A stretch of 64,000 bases of DNA from Pseudogymnoascus destructans. Taxonomy: Eukaryota; Ascomycota; Leotiomycetes; Thelebolales; Thelebolaceae. The DNA is taken from positions 248,001-312,000 of the forward strand of contig NW_020167537.1 in the NCBI RefSeq assembly GCF_001641265.1, in the 5' to 3' direction. The notes under the pieces are model-generated. The model worked only from the letters and a program-made list of their open reading frames with translations, was not told the origin of the DNA and ran no database searches. Numbering within the stretch: position 1 is the first letter of the stretch; the number at the start of each line of letters is the position of its first letter. The position numbers were made by a program, and so were the translations under genes. Positions 32,675-43,576 of the stretch are shown piece after piece.

Positions 32675-34312
32675 ATGCCCGTGGCCCAAAGGGGGCTCCA
32701 ACGGTGCCTCCGACTCGGCGCCCACGGTAGGGCACAGCATCGATTCCACTCCTCAGCCCCCTCGCCCACCGCGTCTCCGCTCTCAGTAGCCAAACTCCTC
32801 GCCACGCCGGCCGATGACGGCGAGAGGCAGGTTTATGGCTTCGTCCGCTCGATACGGAAGCATAAAACACGTGCCTTTGCCGCCATTGGGGATGGCTCCA
32901 GCCTCGAATCCCTCCAGGCGCTCTTGACGCCTGCACAAGCTGAGAGGTCCGCATTCGCAATCTCTAATTACCCATTATGAAACTGAATTCTTTATGCAGC
33001 CTCACTACTGGCGCCGCCGTCCACCTCACTGGCCAGTGGACCGCCTCTCCCGCCAAAGCCACCCAAGCCAGCGAGCTGCACGTGAACGCCATCGACCTCC
33101 TCGGCGCGTCAAACGCCACCGTACGCCCCCTTTGTTCACTACCCCTCAAGCAAACATGCTAACTCCTAATAGACCTACCCTCTGCAAAAGAAGTTTCAAA
33201 CCGTAGAGTACCTACGCACCCTCCCGCATCTACGCGCCCGCCTACCCTCCAACGCCCTCCTTCTCCGTCTCCGCTCCCGCGCCATCGCGCACCTCACCAC
33301 CTTCTTCGCCTCGCGTGAGTTCACGCAGACGCACCCTCCCATCCTGACGTCGTCGGATTGCGAGGGCGCGGGTGAAGTATTCGGCATCAGCACCGCAGCG
33401 GAATCTCCCAGCGATTCTTCCGCCTCGGCAGCGAGCGGGGAGCCAGCCGCCGCTCCTGGCAGTGCAGCGGTGCCGTTTTTCCGCACGCCGAAATACCTGA
33501 CCGTCTCATCGCAACTTCACCTTGAGGCACTCGCGCAGGCCGTCGGCGGGGTATGGACGCTCTCGCCTACATTTCGCGCCGAGCGCAGCGACACTGCGCG
33601 TCATTTGAGCGAGTTTTACATGCTCGAGGCGGAGGCGACGTTCGTGTCCTCGCTTGATGAGGTTATGGATCTCGCGGAGGACATGATACGCAGCGTCACG
33701 CGGGGCCTGAACGATAGCACTATCGGGGAGGAAGTGCTGCGCGGGCATCGGCGCGAGGGCGAGGAAGGGATAGACTTAGAGCGGCGGTGGAAGGGGATTC
33801 TAGAGGGTCCGTGGCCGCGGATCACGTATACGGAGGCCATTGATGCGCTCGTCGCGAGCGGCGAGGCATTCGAACACTTTCCCGTCTGGGGTGCGGGTCT
33901 ACAGGCCGAACATGAGCGCTTTCTGGCGCGGGAAGTAGGAAAACGGGGCCCCGTGTTCGTCACCAAGTACCCGGCTGATATAAAGCCATTCTACATGCTT
34001 CCCTCCTCGACCTCCAGAGCTGGAGAGGACAGGCAAACCGTCGACTGCTTCGACCTCCTCCTCCCCGACGTCTGCGAAGTCGCCGGCGGCTCTCTACGTG
34101 AACACAGCCTCGAGCCTCTCCAGGCCGCGATGCGCACGCACGGCGTGGCGGAGGAGGGGATGGAGTGGTACACTGACCTGCGGCGGTGGGGGAGCGTGCC
34201 GCACGGCGGGTTTGGGGTCGGTTTCGACCGCCTGCTCGCGTATCTAGGCGGTGTGGGAAATATTCGCGAGGTGGTTGCTTTTCCGAGGTGGGTGGGACGG
34301 TGTGAGTGTTAG
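32675..34312 (+). CDS. SLM5: mitochondrial asparaginyl-tRNA synthetase
   Basis: Charges tRNA-Asn in the mitochondrion. Exons 32675-32946, 33000-33120 and 33173-34312 give 510 residues; the first intron uses a GTCCGC donor, the second GTACGC. The N-terminus is Arg-rich and amphipathic (LQRCLRLGAHGRAQHRFHSS), a typical mitochondrial presequence. An OB-fold follows (RQVYGFVRSIRKHKTRAFA, VHLTGQWTASP), then class II motifs: motif 1 area (FFRTPKYLTVSSQLHLEAL), motif 2 (FRAERSDTARHLSEFYMLE) and motif 3 (GGFGVGFDRLLAYLGGVGNI). An insertion rich in Ser/Ala lies between EVFGIS and VPFFRTP, as in other organellar AsnRS. Intact by eye. Confidence 0.93.
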
Positions 34313-34834
34313 ACGATTAATAAGTTAAGGGGAGGAGAGAAAGGGGGGGGGTGAGGGGTGATGCTATACGAGCGGTGGAAGGTGGGTTTTCGATCCCTCG
34401 TCCGCGCCAATCATCCCCACTTCGCTCAGCGGCGAAGGATTTGAGCTTGCAACCGTACCAGACCGCTCATCTATCTTCCTTCCTTGGTCGCTTTCTTTTC
34501 ATTCCTTGCGGAATCACGACAACGCACCGGCCTTACTGTATAAATACACTCGACGCATTTTCGAGCCTGTTGCGGCTGCCTTGTCGGAAGGAGCGCGGTG
34601 ACCTCATCTCATTCACCCGCCGGCGTCTGCTCAATCTCCTTTTTGATAGTGTGTGAGAGGGAGATTAGAGTAGGATGCGTGGGTGTTGGTGTTTGTATTT
34701 TTTTTGGGATGGGTTGGTTGGTTGGTTGTTGGTGGATTATTTTACATTGGCTATTTTACAGTTCGTGGTTCTATTGAATATGGAAGCTTACATTTTTTGT
34801 TACGTTGTATTGTAGAGTACTTCCAAGGGAAGTA
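34313..34834. other. no gene seen
   Basis: 3' flank of the synthetase gene up to the Tc1 element. G- and T-rich runs but no ORF of interest. Confidence 0.4.
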
Positions 34835-36162
34835 CAGTTGGGTCAAATAAGTGTTCGTCGCTCCGAAGAACCACAACCATAAAATCAATCGTAAATAACT
34901 CAACCACAACGCTTTGGAATTGAATAAAAATTGAAATGTACTATAGCTAGAGTAATATAGATTAATATTTAATACTACCACCCTTTGCCTTAATGCATAA
35001 TGCAATCCTTTTTGGCATTGAGTCAGCTAAGGTTTTGAGAAAACTAGCCTGTATACGTGACCACTCGTAGAGTACCGCCACCTCCATTTCTGCAATGTTC
35101 TTGATCCTATGCCGTCGAGTAGACACTTGTAGCTTTGCTTGCTGCCACACGTTTTCAATAGGGGCAAGGTCAGGGCTCTGTGGCGGCCATGGTAAACTCT
35201 GTACCATACAGAGCCTCTTGTAGTTTGCAGCAATAGGAGCAAAGTGGAATTTTGCTCCATCTTCTTGTATACGTACTTGTGGGCCGTACTTTGCAACCAT
35301 CTTCTCGTAGAATGGGATAAAGTAGGGTTTGAGAACTAGTTCTGTGTATAGTTGCTGGTTCATCCGCTGCCCTTTAGGAAGCACAACCAACGGTCCAATC
35401 TCTGCTCCCATAAAGCAACCCCACACAGAAATTGAAGTACGGCCTGATTTGAAAGTAGGCTTTAGGTGTTTCTCCCAAAATTCTTCTCCTGGGCCTCGGG
35501 TAACCCAAAAGTTGCGACTATCATAGCCAACTTCAAATGTAGACTCATCAGACCATATAATAAGTCCAAAATCCACGTTTCTGTTTGCTTTACACCACTG
35601 TAGCCGGCCTTTCTTGTGAGCAGGCTTAAGGAACGGCTTCTTGCGTGGTTTTCTCCGTCCTTTGTTGTACTTTTTTAGAGCATTGCGTACTGTTGGTTTT
35701 GTGATCTGAGAGCCGCTCTTGCTCGGTGTGCAGAGCGCAATTAGTGGAGCTCTGCAATCTGTAACAGCAGCACGCACTAAGGCCCTCTCTGCTCGGATAG
35801 TAAGCTTCCTAGGGGCCCCCGAGCGTGCCTTGCTCTCAAACTTGACTTGCTGAGCTTGTAGGTCGGAAGCCTTTGCTCTGTGGATAATTGTAGTTACAGT
35901 AGTGCGGGGTAGGCGTTCTAGGCGGGAAATCTCAGTCACTGTCTTGCCAGCCTTGTACCAAGTCCAGCATGTTGCTCGCTTTGCAACAGAGGTCTCTCTA
36001 CGAGTACTCTTCGGTAGGAGAGCCATAATAATTGATGACAGTATCTACAACTCACTATTTCTATCTATATTATCCTTTTGAAGAGGGAGTACCCCGCACT
36101 CGTTGCTTTTTTTCATGGCGTTTTGGTGGCTGAAAACGACGAACACTTATTTGACCCAACTG
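34835..36162 (-). mobile_element. intact Tc1-family element
   Basis: 1328 bp. Both ends carry the same 26-bp inverted repeat, starting CAGTTGGGTCAAATAAGTG, with no mismatch, and both are flanked by TA (34833-34834 and 36163-36164). It contains one uninterrupted transposase gene, so it looks recent and possibly active. Confidence 0.95.
34962..36026 (-). CDS. Tc1/mariner transposase (DD34E)
   Basis: 354 residues from an ATG. N-terminal paired-like helix-turn-helix domains (SVAKRATCWTWYKAGKTVTE, then RKLTIRAERALVRA). A basic linker (NKGRRKPRKKPF) follows, then the catalytic domain: Asp160 in IIWSDESTFEV, Asp256 in VRIQEDGAKFHFA, and Glu291 in SPDLAPIENVW, 34 residues after Asp256 as in the Tc1 group. 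It cuts and pastes the element at TA. Usual length for the family and no stop or frameshift. Confidence 0.95.
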   Translation of the reverse strand: MALLPKSTRRETSVAKRATCWTWYKAGKTVTEISRLERLPRTTVTTIIHRAKASDLQAQQVKFESKARSGAPRKLTIRAERALVRAAVTDCRAPLIALCTPSKSGSQITKPTVRNALKKYNKGRRKPRKKPFLKPAHKKGRLQWCKANRNVDFGLIIWSDESTFEVGYDSRNFWVTRGPGEEFWEKHLKPTFKSGRTSISVWGCFMGAEIGPLVVLPKGQRMNQQLYTELVLKPYFIPFYEKMVAKYGPQVRIQEDGAKFHFAPIAANYKRLCMVQSLPWPPQSPDLAPIENVWQQAKLQVSTRRHRIKNIAEMEVAVLYEWSRIQASFLKTLADSMPKRIALCIKAKGGSIKY

Positions 36163-36261
36163 TACATCCCGTACATCCCCCCTAAAGCCCCGAAGCACGA
36201 CAGGGCGTAACTCGGAGCCTGATCCAGAAATACACCCCGCTCTCGCCAGGGTTAGAAACTT

Positions 36262-36341
36262 GAGTATACTCATGAGTATTAGCACGTACTCATACTCATG
36301 AGTATAGTAAATCCTCATACTCATACTCATACTCATACTCA
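36262..36341. repeat. imperfect CTCATA microsatellite
   Basis: Repeated ACTCAT/CTCATA units, with ACTCATGAGTAT palindromes, directly left of the pogo element at 36364. Confidence 0.7.
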
Positions 36342-36363
36342 AATACTCAGAGTTACTCGAGTA

Positions 36364-38203
36364 ACGTAAGTGACGGTGTAATGCGGGGGACTGGGTAACG
36401 CGGTGGATTTACCCCACCAACTTCAGATAATTGTAAATAACTCAACAATGAATCGTCGTAATAGCCCAAGCAGTATTAGACGTCAAATCTGGGAAGTATA
36501 AGAGCGCATATCACGCTGAGAAAGTGCTAGGGTTACCTAAGAGTTCTGTGACGCGTCGCGCCAATGGAGGTTTGACACGCTCTCAAGCCGCCCGTCAGCA
36601 ACAGCAGAGTTTATCAAGCGCGCAAGAGACGATACTTCTGAAGTGGATTAAGAACCTAACAATTAGCGGTTATTCTCCTGGGCATCGGTTGTTAAAGGAA
36701 ATAGCTGAAGAAATCCAGTCGCACCGATCACTCAATTTTGATGACGCGACACCAAACTCACTTCCACTCCAACCACGGTTTGCCCTTGGTTACCACTGGG
36801 TACAGCGATTCATAAAACGGCACCCCCATCTACAGGTTATCATCGGACGACGGATCGAAACTGTACGCATGGACGGTGCAACAAAACCGGTGCTTACAGC
36901 ATGGTTTGACGCGTACACCGAGGTGGTTCAACAGTTCGGAATCACAAAAGAGAACACATATAACATGGATGAATCTGGATTTTCGATTGGGACAATGGAA
37001 TCTACTCGAATTATACTTGATTCAACGCTTCGTACAAAGCATCAAGCGCATCCTGGCCGTCAGGAATGGGTTACAATGGTCGAGTGCATCTGCGCAGACG
37101 GAACCATCCTTCCACCCCTTGGGATCTTTAAGGGCAAGAACGTTCTCCAATCATGGATTCCTCCTACAATCATCAATGAGTGGTTCTTCTCTGCGAATAC
37201 GAAAGGCTGGACAAGCAATCTCCATGGGTTAGAGTGGTTAAAACGCATCTTCGAGCCAACAACACGCGCAAAAGCAGATGGTCAGCACCGGCTTCTTATA
37301 TGCGACGGCCACGACTCACACATTAGTGGGAGTTTCATTGCGCATTGCATGCAGAACCGTATTGTATTACTGATACTTCCCCCTCATACATCGCATTTGC
37401 TACAACCGCTAGATGTTGCGATATTTGGCCCACTAAAAAAGCGTCTAACGGCAGCGCTCTCCCCACTCAACCAAGCGCAACTTGCGCGTATACAGAAGTA
37501 TGAATGGATGGAGGCATACATCCAGGCGCAGCTTGATGTATGCAACCATCAGAACATTGAGTCAGCATACCGTGGTGCTGGCTTGTTTCTGTTTAATCCC
37601 CAGCGAGCGTTGCGTACGCTGCTCAATGATGAGCCATCAGTCGAGGCTGAGTGACCAAAAACACCACATCAGTATGATGTTTTTGACCGAGTCTTTATTA
37701 ACAGCTCCCCCCCTGATGGGATGACCTTTCGCTCTGCAAATGCGCTCCTTATAACTACGATTAATGGTAGTAGGGTGCTGTCAACACCAGTGCAGACGTA
37801 CATCCAAAAACTCACCGTTGCATCAGAGCAACTTAGAGCACGTAGCATTGTCCACCAACTCGATGCCAACAACTTGCGATCAGTTATGAAGCGATGTACG
37901 GTACGTACAAAGAGGAAAAAGGTTATTCTAAAGGGTCACTTTCATGTTTCTACACAAGAATTGTGTGATGCAGTGATGGAGGCAGAAAAGGCGACGCATA
38001 GTGCAAGTAAGAAAAAGCGCAAAACAAAGGACAAGCACGCCTCATCAAACATTGAAATTGATGAGTATATTGAAGAGGATGCAGGGGAACAATCTGAGAG
38101 TGACGGTGGATCATGTATCATTGTTAATTGTAGTTAAATTTACAGGTTTGTTAGGTCGTCTTCAGAAATCCACCACGTTACCCAGTCCCCCGCATTACAC
38201 CAT
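36364..38203 (+). mobile_element. pogo element, right terminus truncated
   Basis: Left terminus starts ACGTAAGTGACGGTGTAATG after a TA at 36362-36363. The right side carries the reverse complement of the inner TIR (GGTGTAATGCGGGGGACTGG, then GGTGGATTT) but the outermost 10 or so bases are missing, because the family A LTR starts at 38204 inside the TIR. Confidence 0.88.
36452..38137 (+). pseudogene. pogo transposase with one in-frame stop
   Basis: The open frame from 36452 has an N-terminal psq helix-turn-helix (KYKSAYHAEKVLGLPKSSVT), the CENP-B-like domain (YHWVQRFIKRHPHLQVIIGR) and the catalytic motifs YNMDESGFSIGTM, LLICDGHDSHISG and LLQPLDVAIFGPLKKR. A TGA at 37652 interrupts it, and the same frame then runs on to 38137 with a Lys-rich and acidic tail (KKKRKTKDK). 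The usual start codon is also missing: the nearest ATG (36448) is in another frame. One nonsense and one frameshift thus separate it from an active gene. Related to the pseudogene at 962-2030. Confidence 0.85.
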
Positions 38204-38578
38204 TGTAACGCTGACTTCTAAACGATAGAAGACACAGAGGTTCTCTTGCGTAAAGGTTTACTTATCAGAGGAGGCAGGGGATCAGACACAAAGGCTTCAA
38301 GTAACACGTTACTAGTATATAACAAATACTGTATTGAGTTGAGCACAAAGCTCCTATCTAAGAACTAACTATCTACTTATATAGTGGCGTCGTGCCTAGT
38401 GGACTCCTGGGAACTCACTCGAGTCCTCGGAGTCCTGGACTCTTAGGATTCTTCTCATCATCCTGCGAGTCCGTCACATGCCTAGTGGACTCCTGGGAAC
38501 TCACTCGAGTCCTCGGAGTCCTGGACTCTTAGGATTCTTCTCATCATCCTGCGAGTCCGTCACGTGATACTTTCGGAC
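38204..38578 (+). repeat. LTR, family A, copy 2, truncated
   Basis: Starts TGTAACGCTGACTTCTAAAC. The shared part runs to about 38395; then two tandem units of about 88 bp follow (TGCCTAGTGGACTCCTGGGA at about 38392 and about 38480), which replace the GGATAACAT repeats of the other copies. It ends at the Gypsy fragment beginning at about 38579. Confidence 0.8.
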
Positions 38579-38737
38579 CTACGTCATGTTTTGGCACCCA
38601 TTGGTCGTCTGCGGCTGTATAACCAGCCCATCTAATAAGGTACTCCTCTCTCTGGCCCCTGCCTCGTTTGATTATCCTGTGGTCTAGGACCGCTTCTACT
38701 TGGTATTCTTCCTCACCGTCCACAATTTCTACTATTC
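38579..38737 (-). pseudogene. Gypsy chromodomain fragment
   Basis: Minus-strand reading of VEAVLDHRIIK and EYLIRWAGYTAADDQWVPKH, nearly identical to the chromodomain at the end of the Gypsy element at 23193. Only this piece is present. Confidence 0.8.
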
Positions 38738-38821
38738 CCCGCTGCCCCTCCAGGTACCAGGGCCGGTCTCATGCGACCTCCCTCCTTCCTGTCCTGTAGT
38801 TGGCCAGCCTTCTTGTTCCGT

Positions 38822-39133
38822 TGTAACAACCATCACTTACGTTAACTCATGAGTATTTCCTAATTAGGATTAGATCTGCTTAGTCAGCACAAAATCGAAA
38901 TAGAAGTTTCTAGAAAATAATTTATAATAGGGCAAAAGATCTATACCCTGCAAGTAAGAGAAAAAGATATAGGTCTACTACGAAGGATACAAAAAAGATG
39001 AGGAACCCCGTTGGGTCAATCCCCTTAAGTACCCGTAACGGGTCCGACTCGGCTAACCTGCCCTAACTCTCCCCACGTGACCGTCCTGTTGACTTAGATC
39101 CCTTCCATCACTGAGGGTGGAGGCATCCTTACA
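38822..39133 (-). repeat. Copia-type 3' LTR, family D
   Basis: 312 bp with TGTAACAACC and CATCCTTACA at the ends. Directly right of it, on the minus strand, is a purine tract (AAGAGGGGGGGTAG), the usual polypurine primer next to a 3' LTR, so the element's interior would lie to the right. No clear coding motif remains there; assignment to Copia rather than another LTR class is a guess. Confidence 0.65.
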
Positions 39134-40279
39134 CTACCCCCCCTCTTAAGAGAGTGTTTTGTCTGCAAAACATGCTGTGAGAATCATTTCCGCAACATCT
39201 CTGAATGGTATCCGTGAGAAGAGCGTTCTATGTTGGCGGGAATTCTGTTTGTAATTGCATCTGTAACAACCCTGTTTATGTGCCGTGTCGGGAAGGTGCA
39301 TTGTATGTCATGCTAGAGTTGTGCCATATCGACTCCGTTTAGTGTGTGAAACCAGAGTTTGCTGTGTTCGCTCTGGGGTACAATCGTGGTGATCCGAGTG
39401 GACTCCGAATCGTATCCGCGAAGCGTTCGGGTTGAACTTTCCGACGTATGAAAGGAGAAGTGGCCGTGCTAACCCGATTCAGAGTTCATTGTTGTAAGCC
39501 AGACTATGAGTACGCAGCCGCACCCACTTCTTCTTGTTGTCTCCAACAACAACGCCAGCGACCACCCCTCCGAGAATGGTAAGTGACCCCTTCTTGTGGA
39601 TTGTTTGACGGTGTACTAATAAATTGGATAGTATATTTCCAATCCACAAGAACGAGTAGGTGATGGGAACGCGTTGGTGCATGGGTGATAACGTGTGCTG
39701 GGCTGACGGGATTCGCAGAATTCCAACTTTGACGATGACAATTCCGATGCCCTCCGGGGCCCTTTCGGCTGCCTTCCGAGTGCTCTGTCTGTGCTGCCTT
39801 TGGGCAAAAGCTCATGGGATCCAATCTCACGATTGCGTCTGGTCCGCCACCAGCTCCAAGTGCGGGTACTGCACCGCGTGTTACGATGGTCATAGAGGTC
39901 ATGATGCCAGTCCAGGAAAAGTAATCTAGATTGAATCTAAAGAGAGAAGAAAAAAAAGAAGGAAGGAAGGTGAGGCTATTCCCCATAACATACAGTTGTC
40001 TGCTTAGCGGTTGTAACCTTGTGGCTAAGGCTACACCCGTAATCCCCATAACAACTGTAATAACCATAACAACTGTAACAACTGTAGCAACCGTAACAAC
40101 CGTAACAAGCTGTGACAAGCTGTGAGCTGTAATCGTAACACCATAACAAGCTGTGAGCTGTAATCGTAACACCGTGCAGCACTCGGCTTGCGTCCTGGTA
40201 GGTTTTCTTGTGGGAGTCGGTGTTGGGGTTGGTTAGCTGTTGCGGATCTTGATGGTGGGAATAGCTGCCCTGGTTCTGT
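39134..40279. other. retroelement interior remnant and tandem repeats, no gene assigned
   Basis: No named protein domain was found. An ATG at about 39506 starts MSTQPHPLLLVVSNNN and runs to a consensus donor (GTAAGTGACC) with a TACTAATAA branch and TAG acceptor near 39632, which looks like a real short exon. A minisatellite of TAACAACTG units lies at about 40040-40170. Confidence 0.35.
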
Positions 40280-40570
40280 AAGGATGCCTGTCCCTCAGTG
40301 ACGGAAAGGATCTGAGTCGGACAGGTTACGGTCACATGATAAGTAAGAGTTAAGGCAGGTTAGCCGAGTCGGACCCGTTTTGAGTACTTAAGGGGATTGA
40401 CCCAACGGGGTCCCTCTCCCTTAGTGACAGAAGGTATCTGAGTTGGACAGGTTATGGTCACGTGGTGAGAGGAAAGGCAGGTTAGCCGAGTCAGACCCGT
40501 TTCGGGTACTTCAGGAGATTGACCCAACGGGGTTCCTCTCCACATTTTTTTGTATCCTTCGTAGTAGACC
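40280..40570 (+). repeat. family D LTR fragments, tandemly duplicated, opposite orientation
   Basis: Two tandem units of about 130 bp (GTGACGGAAAGGATCTGAG and GTGACAGAAGGTATCTGAG) match the reverse complement of 38975-39120. Both contain AGGTTAGCCGAGTC and GGATTGACCCAACGGGG or a near variant. Confidence 0.7.
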
Positions 40571-40650
40571 TATAGGATAGCATCCATTTAGCCTCCGACT
40601 CGCACTCTCATATGCTATTACTGTGATCTGGGTGCCCTGTGTCCTTACAG

Positions 40651-41100
40651 GTTCCTTGGTGAAGAGTTTGCGGCCCTCCGCGACGCCGAAGAGGCCATCC
40701 CCCTCATTCCCGCCGACGTCGCCGCCGCCGCCACCGACGCAAATCGGGTGACCCTCCTGGCCGCCCAGAGCGTCCCCAAGTTCCGCTCCGAGGCGCAGTG
40801 TGACCTCTATGAGGAGGCACATGCCACTCGGGCTGCCCTCGAGTCAGGGCTTGCCGTGAGTAGACCCCCTTCCCCTTGTTTGTCTTGTGTTGTTTCAGTG
40901 CTGACTCTGGGCAGCAAATTCAGTCGTCGCTGCGCCATCTGCGGACAGAACATGAGAGCGTCCTGGCTCTCCTCGGGGAGTTGGTGGCTGCTGTGGGCAA
41001 ACTGCCCACCGCTGCCGCTCCCACGGTCGCCCCAACTCAGGGTGATGGGAGGAAGAAGGGGGAAAAGGATGGGGAAGTTGGGGCGGCCTACGGGGCCTAG
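40651..41100 (+). pseudogene. coiled-coil exons of an unknown gene
   Basis: A GC-rich segment that starts after a TTACAG acceptor at about 40650: FLGEEFAALRDAEEAIPLIP, then an Ala-rich stretch and CDLYEEAHATRAALESGLA. A good intron (GTGAGT...GGGCAG, about 40856-40914) leads to QIQSSLRHLRTEHESVLALL, then a Pro/Ala and Lys/Gly-rich tail and a stop at 41098. Heptad-like spacing suggests a coiled coil. No 5' exon is present in place. Composition and splice layout fit it being a downstream part of the same kind of gene as the Cys-rich exon at 22706-23017. Confidence 0.45.
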
Positions 41101-41266
41101 GTGGAGGAACACCCTGTGTTGGAGGGGACTCGGGCCTGGCCCTTCGTGTGGGGTCACTTCGACCCTCTCATGGTGGTAGCTGCTTGTTGCGACGCTGGTG
41201 AGACATTTGGGAAGGGTGACTCCTGCAAGGGTTACGGTGGTGAGTGGGCCCTGGCTCAGAGGGTAT

Positions 41267-41776
41267 TTAGTTTAGAGTCGTAGATAGCAACGACTCTGTT
41301 TCTTCCACTTTGTCTTTCCTAGCGTGATCGTAGTTTTGTTCCTCGCCCGCCTCCCATTCCGTAACCCATCCGAGTAGTTCTTGAGGTGGACCTGGTAAAT
41401 CTGGGTATTCTGTGTGAAAATCCCTGAGTTTATGTGGGGAGTTCATGAAGTTCAACGCTGGGTACCACTCCGGATCTAGGTCATATCCAACCCAACTAAC
41501 CCGGTATTGAAGTTGCTTTCCTCGCAATCTCACGGCAAGGACCTTTTCTACTTCCCATTCTTCCAAGCCATCTATAACTACGCTGCTAGGCTCAGGCAGC
41601 TCTTGACTCAGTAGGGGGTTATTCGGGGCCTTGATGAGGACGTCTGGTGAGAACATATCATGTATTTGAGAACCGGTAGGTAGGTCTAGACGAAAAGCGT
41701 GTCCAACTCGTTCTAGCACCGTATATGGTCTGACCCATTGTTGGCCCAACTTGCGGCTAGGGCGAGAGTTCTTCAA
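41267..41776 (-). pseudogene. Gypsy integrase C-terminus with chromodomain (second element)
   Basis: Encodes the SH3-like region (SRKLGQQWVRPYTVLERVG) and a chromodomain (EEWEVEKVLAVRLRGKQLQY, WVGYDLDPEWYPA). Different enough from the 23193 element to be a separate family. The chromodomain is followed by an acidic tail and a normal stop. Confidence 0.85.
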
Positions 41777-42016
41777 ATTTTTGTTCTATAGGTACACTCT
41801 ATTACCTACGTCCCAGTTGATGGCCCTTCGGCATCGATTCACGTGCTTAGACATTTTCTCTTGTGCCTTTGCCATATTTTCCTTTGCGTGGACCCATGCA
41901 GTATGCATTCTGTCTGCAACTGCCTTGGCTTCATCTTGGTTTAGAGTCTCCCGGGGGTTGGTGCTTTTCAGGGTGTTCCAATCCCAACTCGTACGCGGAT
42001 CGGTTCCGTACTTGAG

Positions 42017-42463
42017 TCAGTAGGGGGTCATGCCAATGGATGCGTGGGGGAATGTCATTTGCACGTGGTACATGATGGGGATGAGTTCGCTCCAGTTATC
42101 CTGGTAATGGGATACGAAAGGCCTCAGTCTCTGATCGATGTATCGGTTCATGATTTCCGTCTTTCCGTCGGTCTGCTTATAATAGGCAGTCGACAGCATA
42201 ATCTTAACACTGATAATTCGACAGAACTCCTGCCAAAAGGATGATATGAATTGGGGTCCGCCGTCGCTTACAATCGACTCCGGAGTATGTCCGAATCGGT
42301 ATATCCATTCGATGAACAATTGTGCCATTTGCCGGGCAGTTGTGGTTTTGTAGCAAGGTATGGTTACTGAACTCTTTCCGAGTCGGTCCATAAACACTAA
42401 GATGCTGTCGTATCCATGCTTGTCCCTTGGGAACTCCTTGAAGTCCATGGTGAGGTATTGCAT
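42017..42463 (-). pseudogene. Gypsy integrase DDE core
   Basis: Encodes MDFKEFPRDKHGYDSILVFM, VSDGGPQFISSFWQEFC and the region with the final Glu (YYKQTDGKTEIMNRYIDQ). It belongs with the C-terminal part at 41267-41776; the link between them (about 41777-42016) is broken by stops. Confidence 0.85.
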
Positions 42464-42537
42464 AGGATATTTGGGTATGGGCAGCGGGTGTAGTAATCCT
42501 TATTGCTTGGTGACATTGGTATGAGAAAGCCGACATA

Positions 42538-42756
42538 TCACACAATTCGGGACATAGCGCAAACAATCCGCTTCCATCCTGACCCAGTGGATGACAAACC
42601 TACCAGCTGATTTGGGGCAATCAGCTGGTAGGTTTGTCGTCCACTAGGATACGCTGTCGATACCTGGTCATGCGCTTCCCGGATAAGTTTCGTACATAGG
42701 TCAGTGTGATAGTTCACACATAGCCGGCCTATGTATAGAAAAAGCCGGCCGTTCAA
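42538..42756 (-). pseudogene. Gypsy integrase zinc-binding region, disrupted by a palindrome
   Basis: LYIGRLCVNYHTDLCTKLIR and EAHDQVSTAYPSGRQTYQL match the start of the HHCC domain; CLRYVPNCVICR in another frame supplies the Cys pair. Between them is an inverted repeat (42583-42648) that the family does not have. Confidence 0.7.
42583..42648. repeat. 28-bp inverted repeat with 10-bp loop
   Basis: Arms at 42583-42610 and 42621-42648 (core GACAAACCTACCAGCTGA) pair with two mismatches around a 10-base loop. Confidence 0.9.
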
Positions 42757-43009
42757 CGCGAACCTGTCAGGTAGGGGGTGTTTCGCGTGTGTCTCTGTAA
42801 ATGACTCTATGTTGTCCTCACATAAAGCCTCTATTAAATCGAAGACATCTGGGGCTTAGAGGTGTGCATCGAATTAATGGATGCTATGTAGCTCTCCGCG
42901 AGTTCGGTGCTGATTCGGGGGTGCAGGCAGCTTGGACCTAACAATACCCTCGCCCTACTATCAAGCTTAACTTTCTGCTGCATTACCAAGTCTTGGTCTC
43001 TTCAGCTCA

Positions 43010-43576
43010 GAGCAGTGGCTAGTATATCTTGAGGGATCAACCTACCCTGTGCAGGTATGGACGGATCATAAGAATCTCATATACTTCACCACAACCAAGG
43101 TTCTAAACCGCAGACAAGTCCGATGGGCAGAGACACTTGCAGCATACAACTTCATGATTACATATCGCAAGGGCTATGAGAACGCAAGAGCTGACGCTCT
43201 TAGCAGAAGGACCGACTACATCGGCCCTAAAGAAGAAAGACCTAGAGCCATATTGAAGAAGACAGATGCAGGAATGCAATACAATGAGTTGCTAGCCACT
43301 ATTGCCACTGTAGAGAACTCGGAGTTGGAGGAAAGACTCAAGAAAGCTTATGCAACAGACGAATGTGCAAAGCGAGTCTTAATAAAAACTGAAGGCGACT
43401 TCGCCATCGATGAACAAGGATTGATCCGATTCAAAGGATACCACTGTTCGCTAGAATATTTCATGTCTACCAAGGTTCTCACCGCGAAGCAGGTTCGGTG
43501 GATGGAACTACTCTCCGACTTCAACTTCTGCATTATGTACACCGCGGGCAAGAATAACCAGAAAAATCATAATTGA
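43010..43576 (+). pseudogene. two fused Gypsy RNase H pieces
   Basis: First piece: YLEGSTYPVQVWTDHKNLIY, TTKVLNRRQVRWAETLAAYN and DALSRR, running to a linker that ends near 43440. Second piece, in the same frame: SLEYFMSTKVLTAKQVRWME and TAGKNNQK, the equivalent segment of a second element. So two homologous RNase H regions sit head to tail in one open frame, on the strand opposite to the flanking Gypsy parts. Confidence 0.75.

Noticed and set aside
34351..34656. 101-codon frame after the asparaginyl-tRNA synthetase gene
   Set aside because: No similarity, no good start context; likely 3' flank.
39504..40172. 222-codon minus-strand frame with Val/Thr repeats
   Set aside because: It reads through the TAACAACTG minisatellite and retroelement remnant; composition is repeat-driven.
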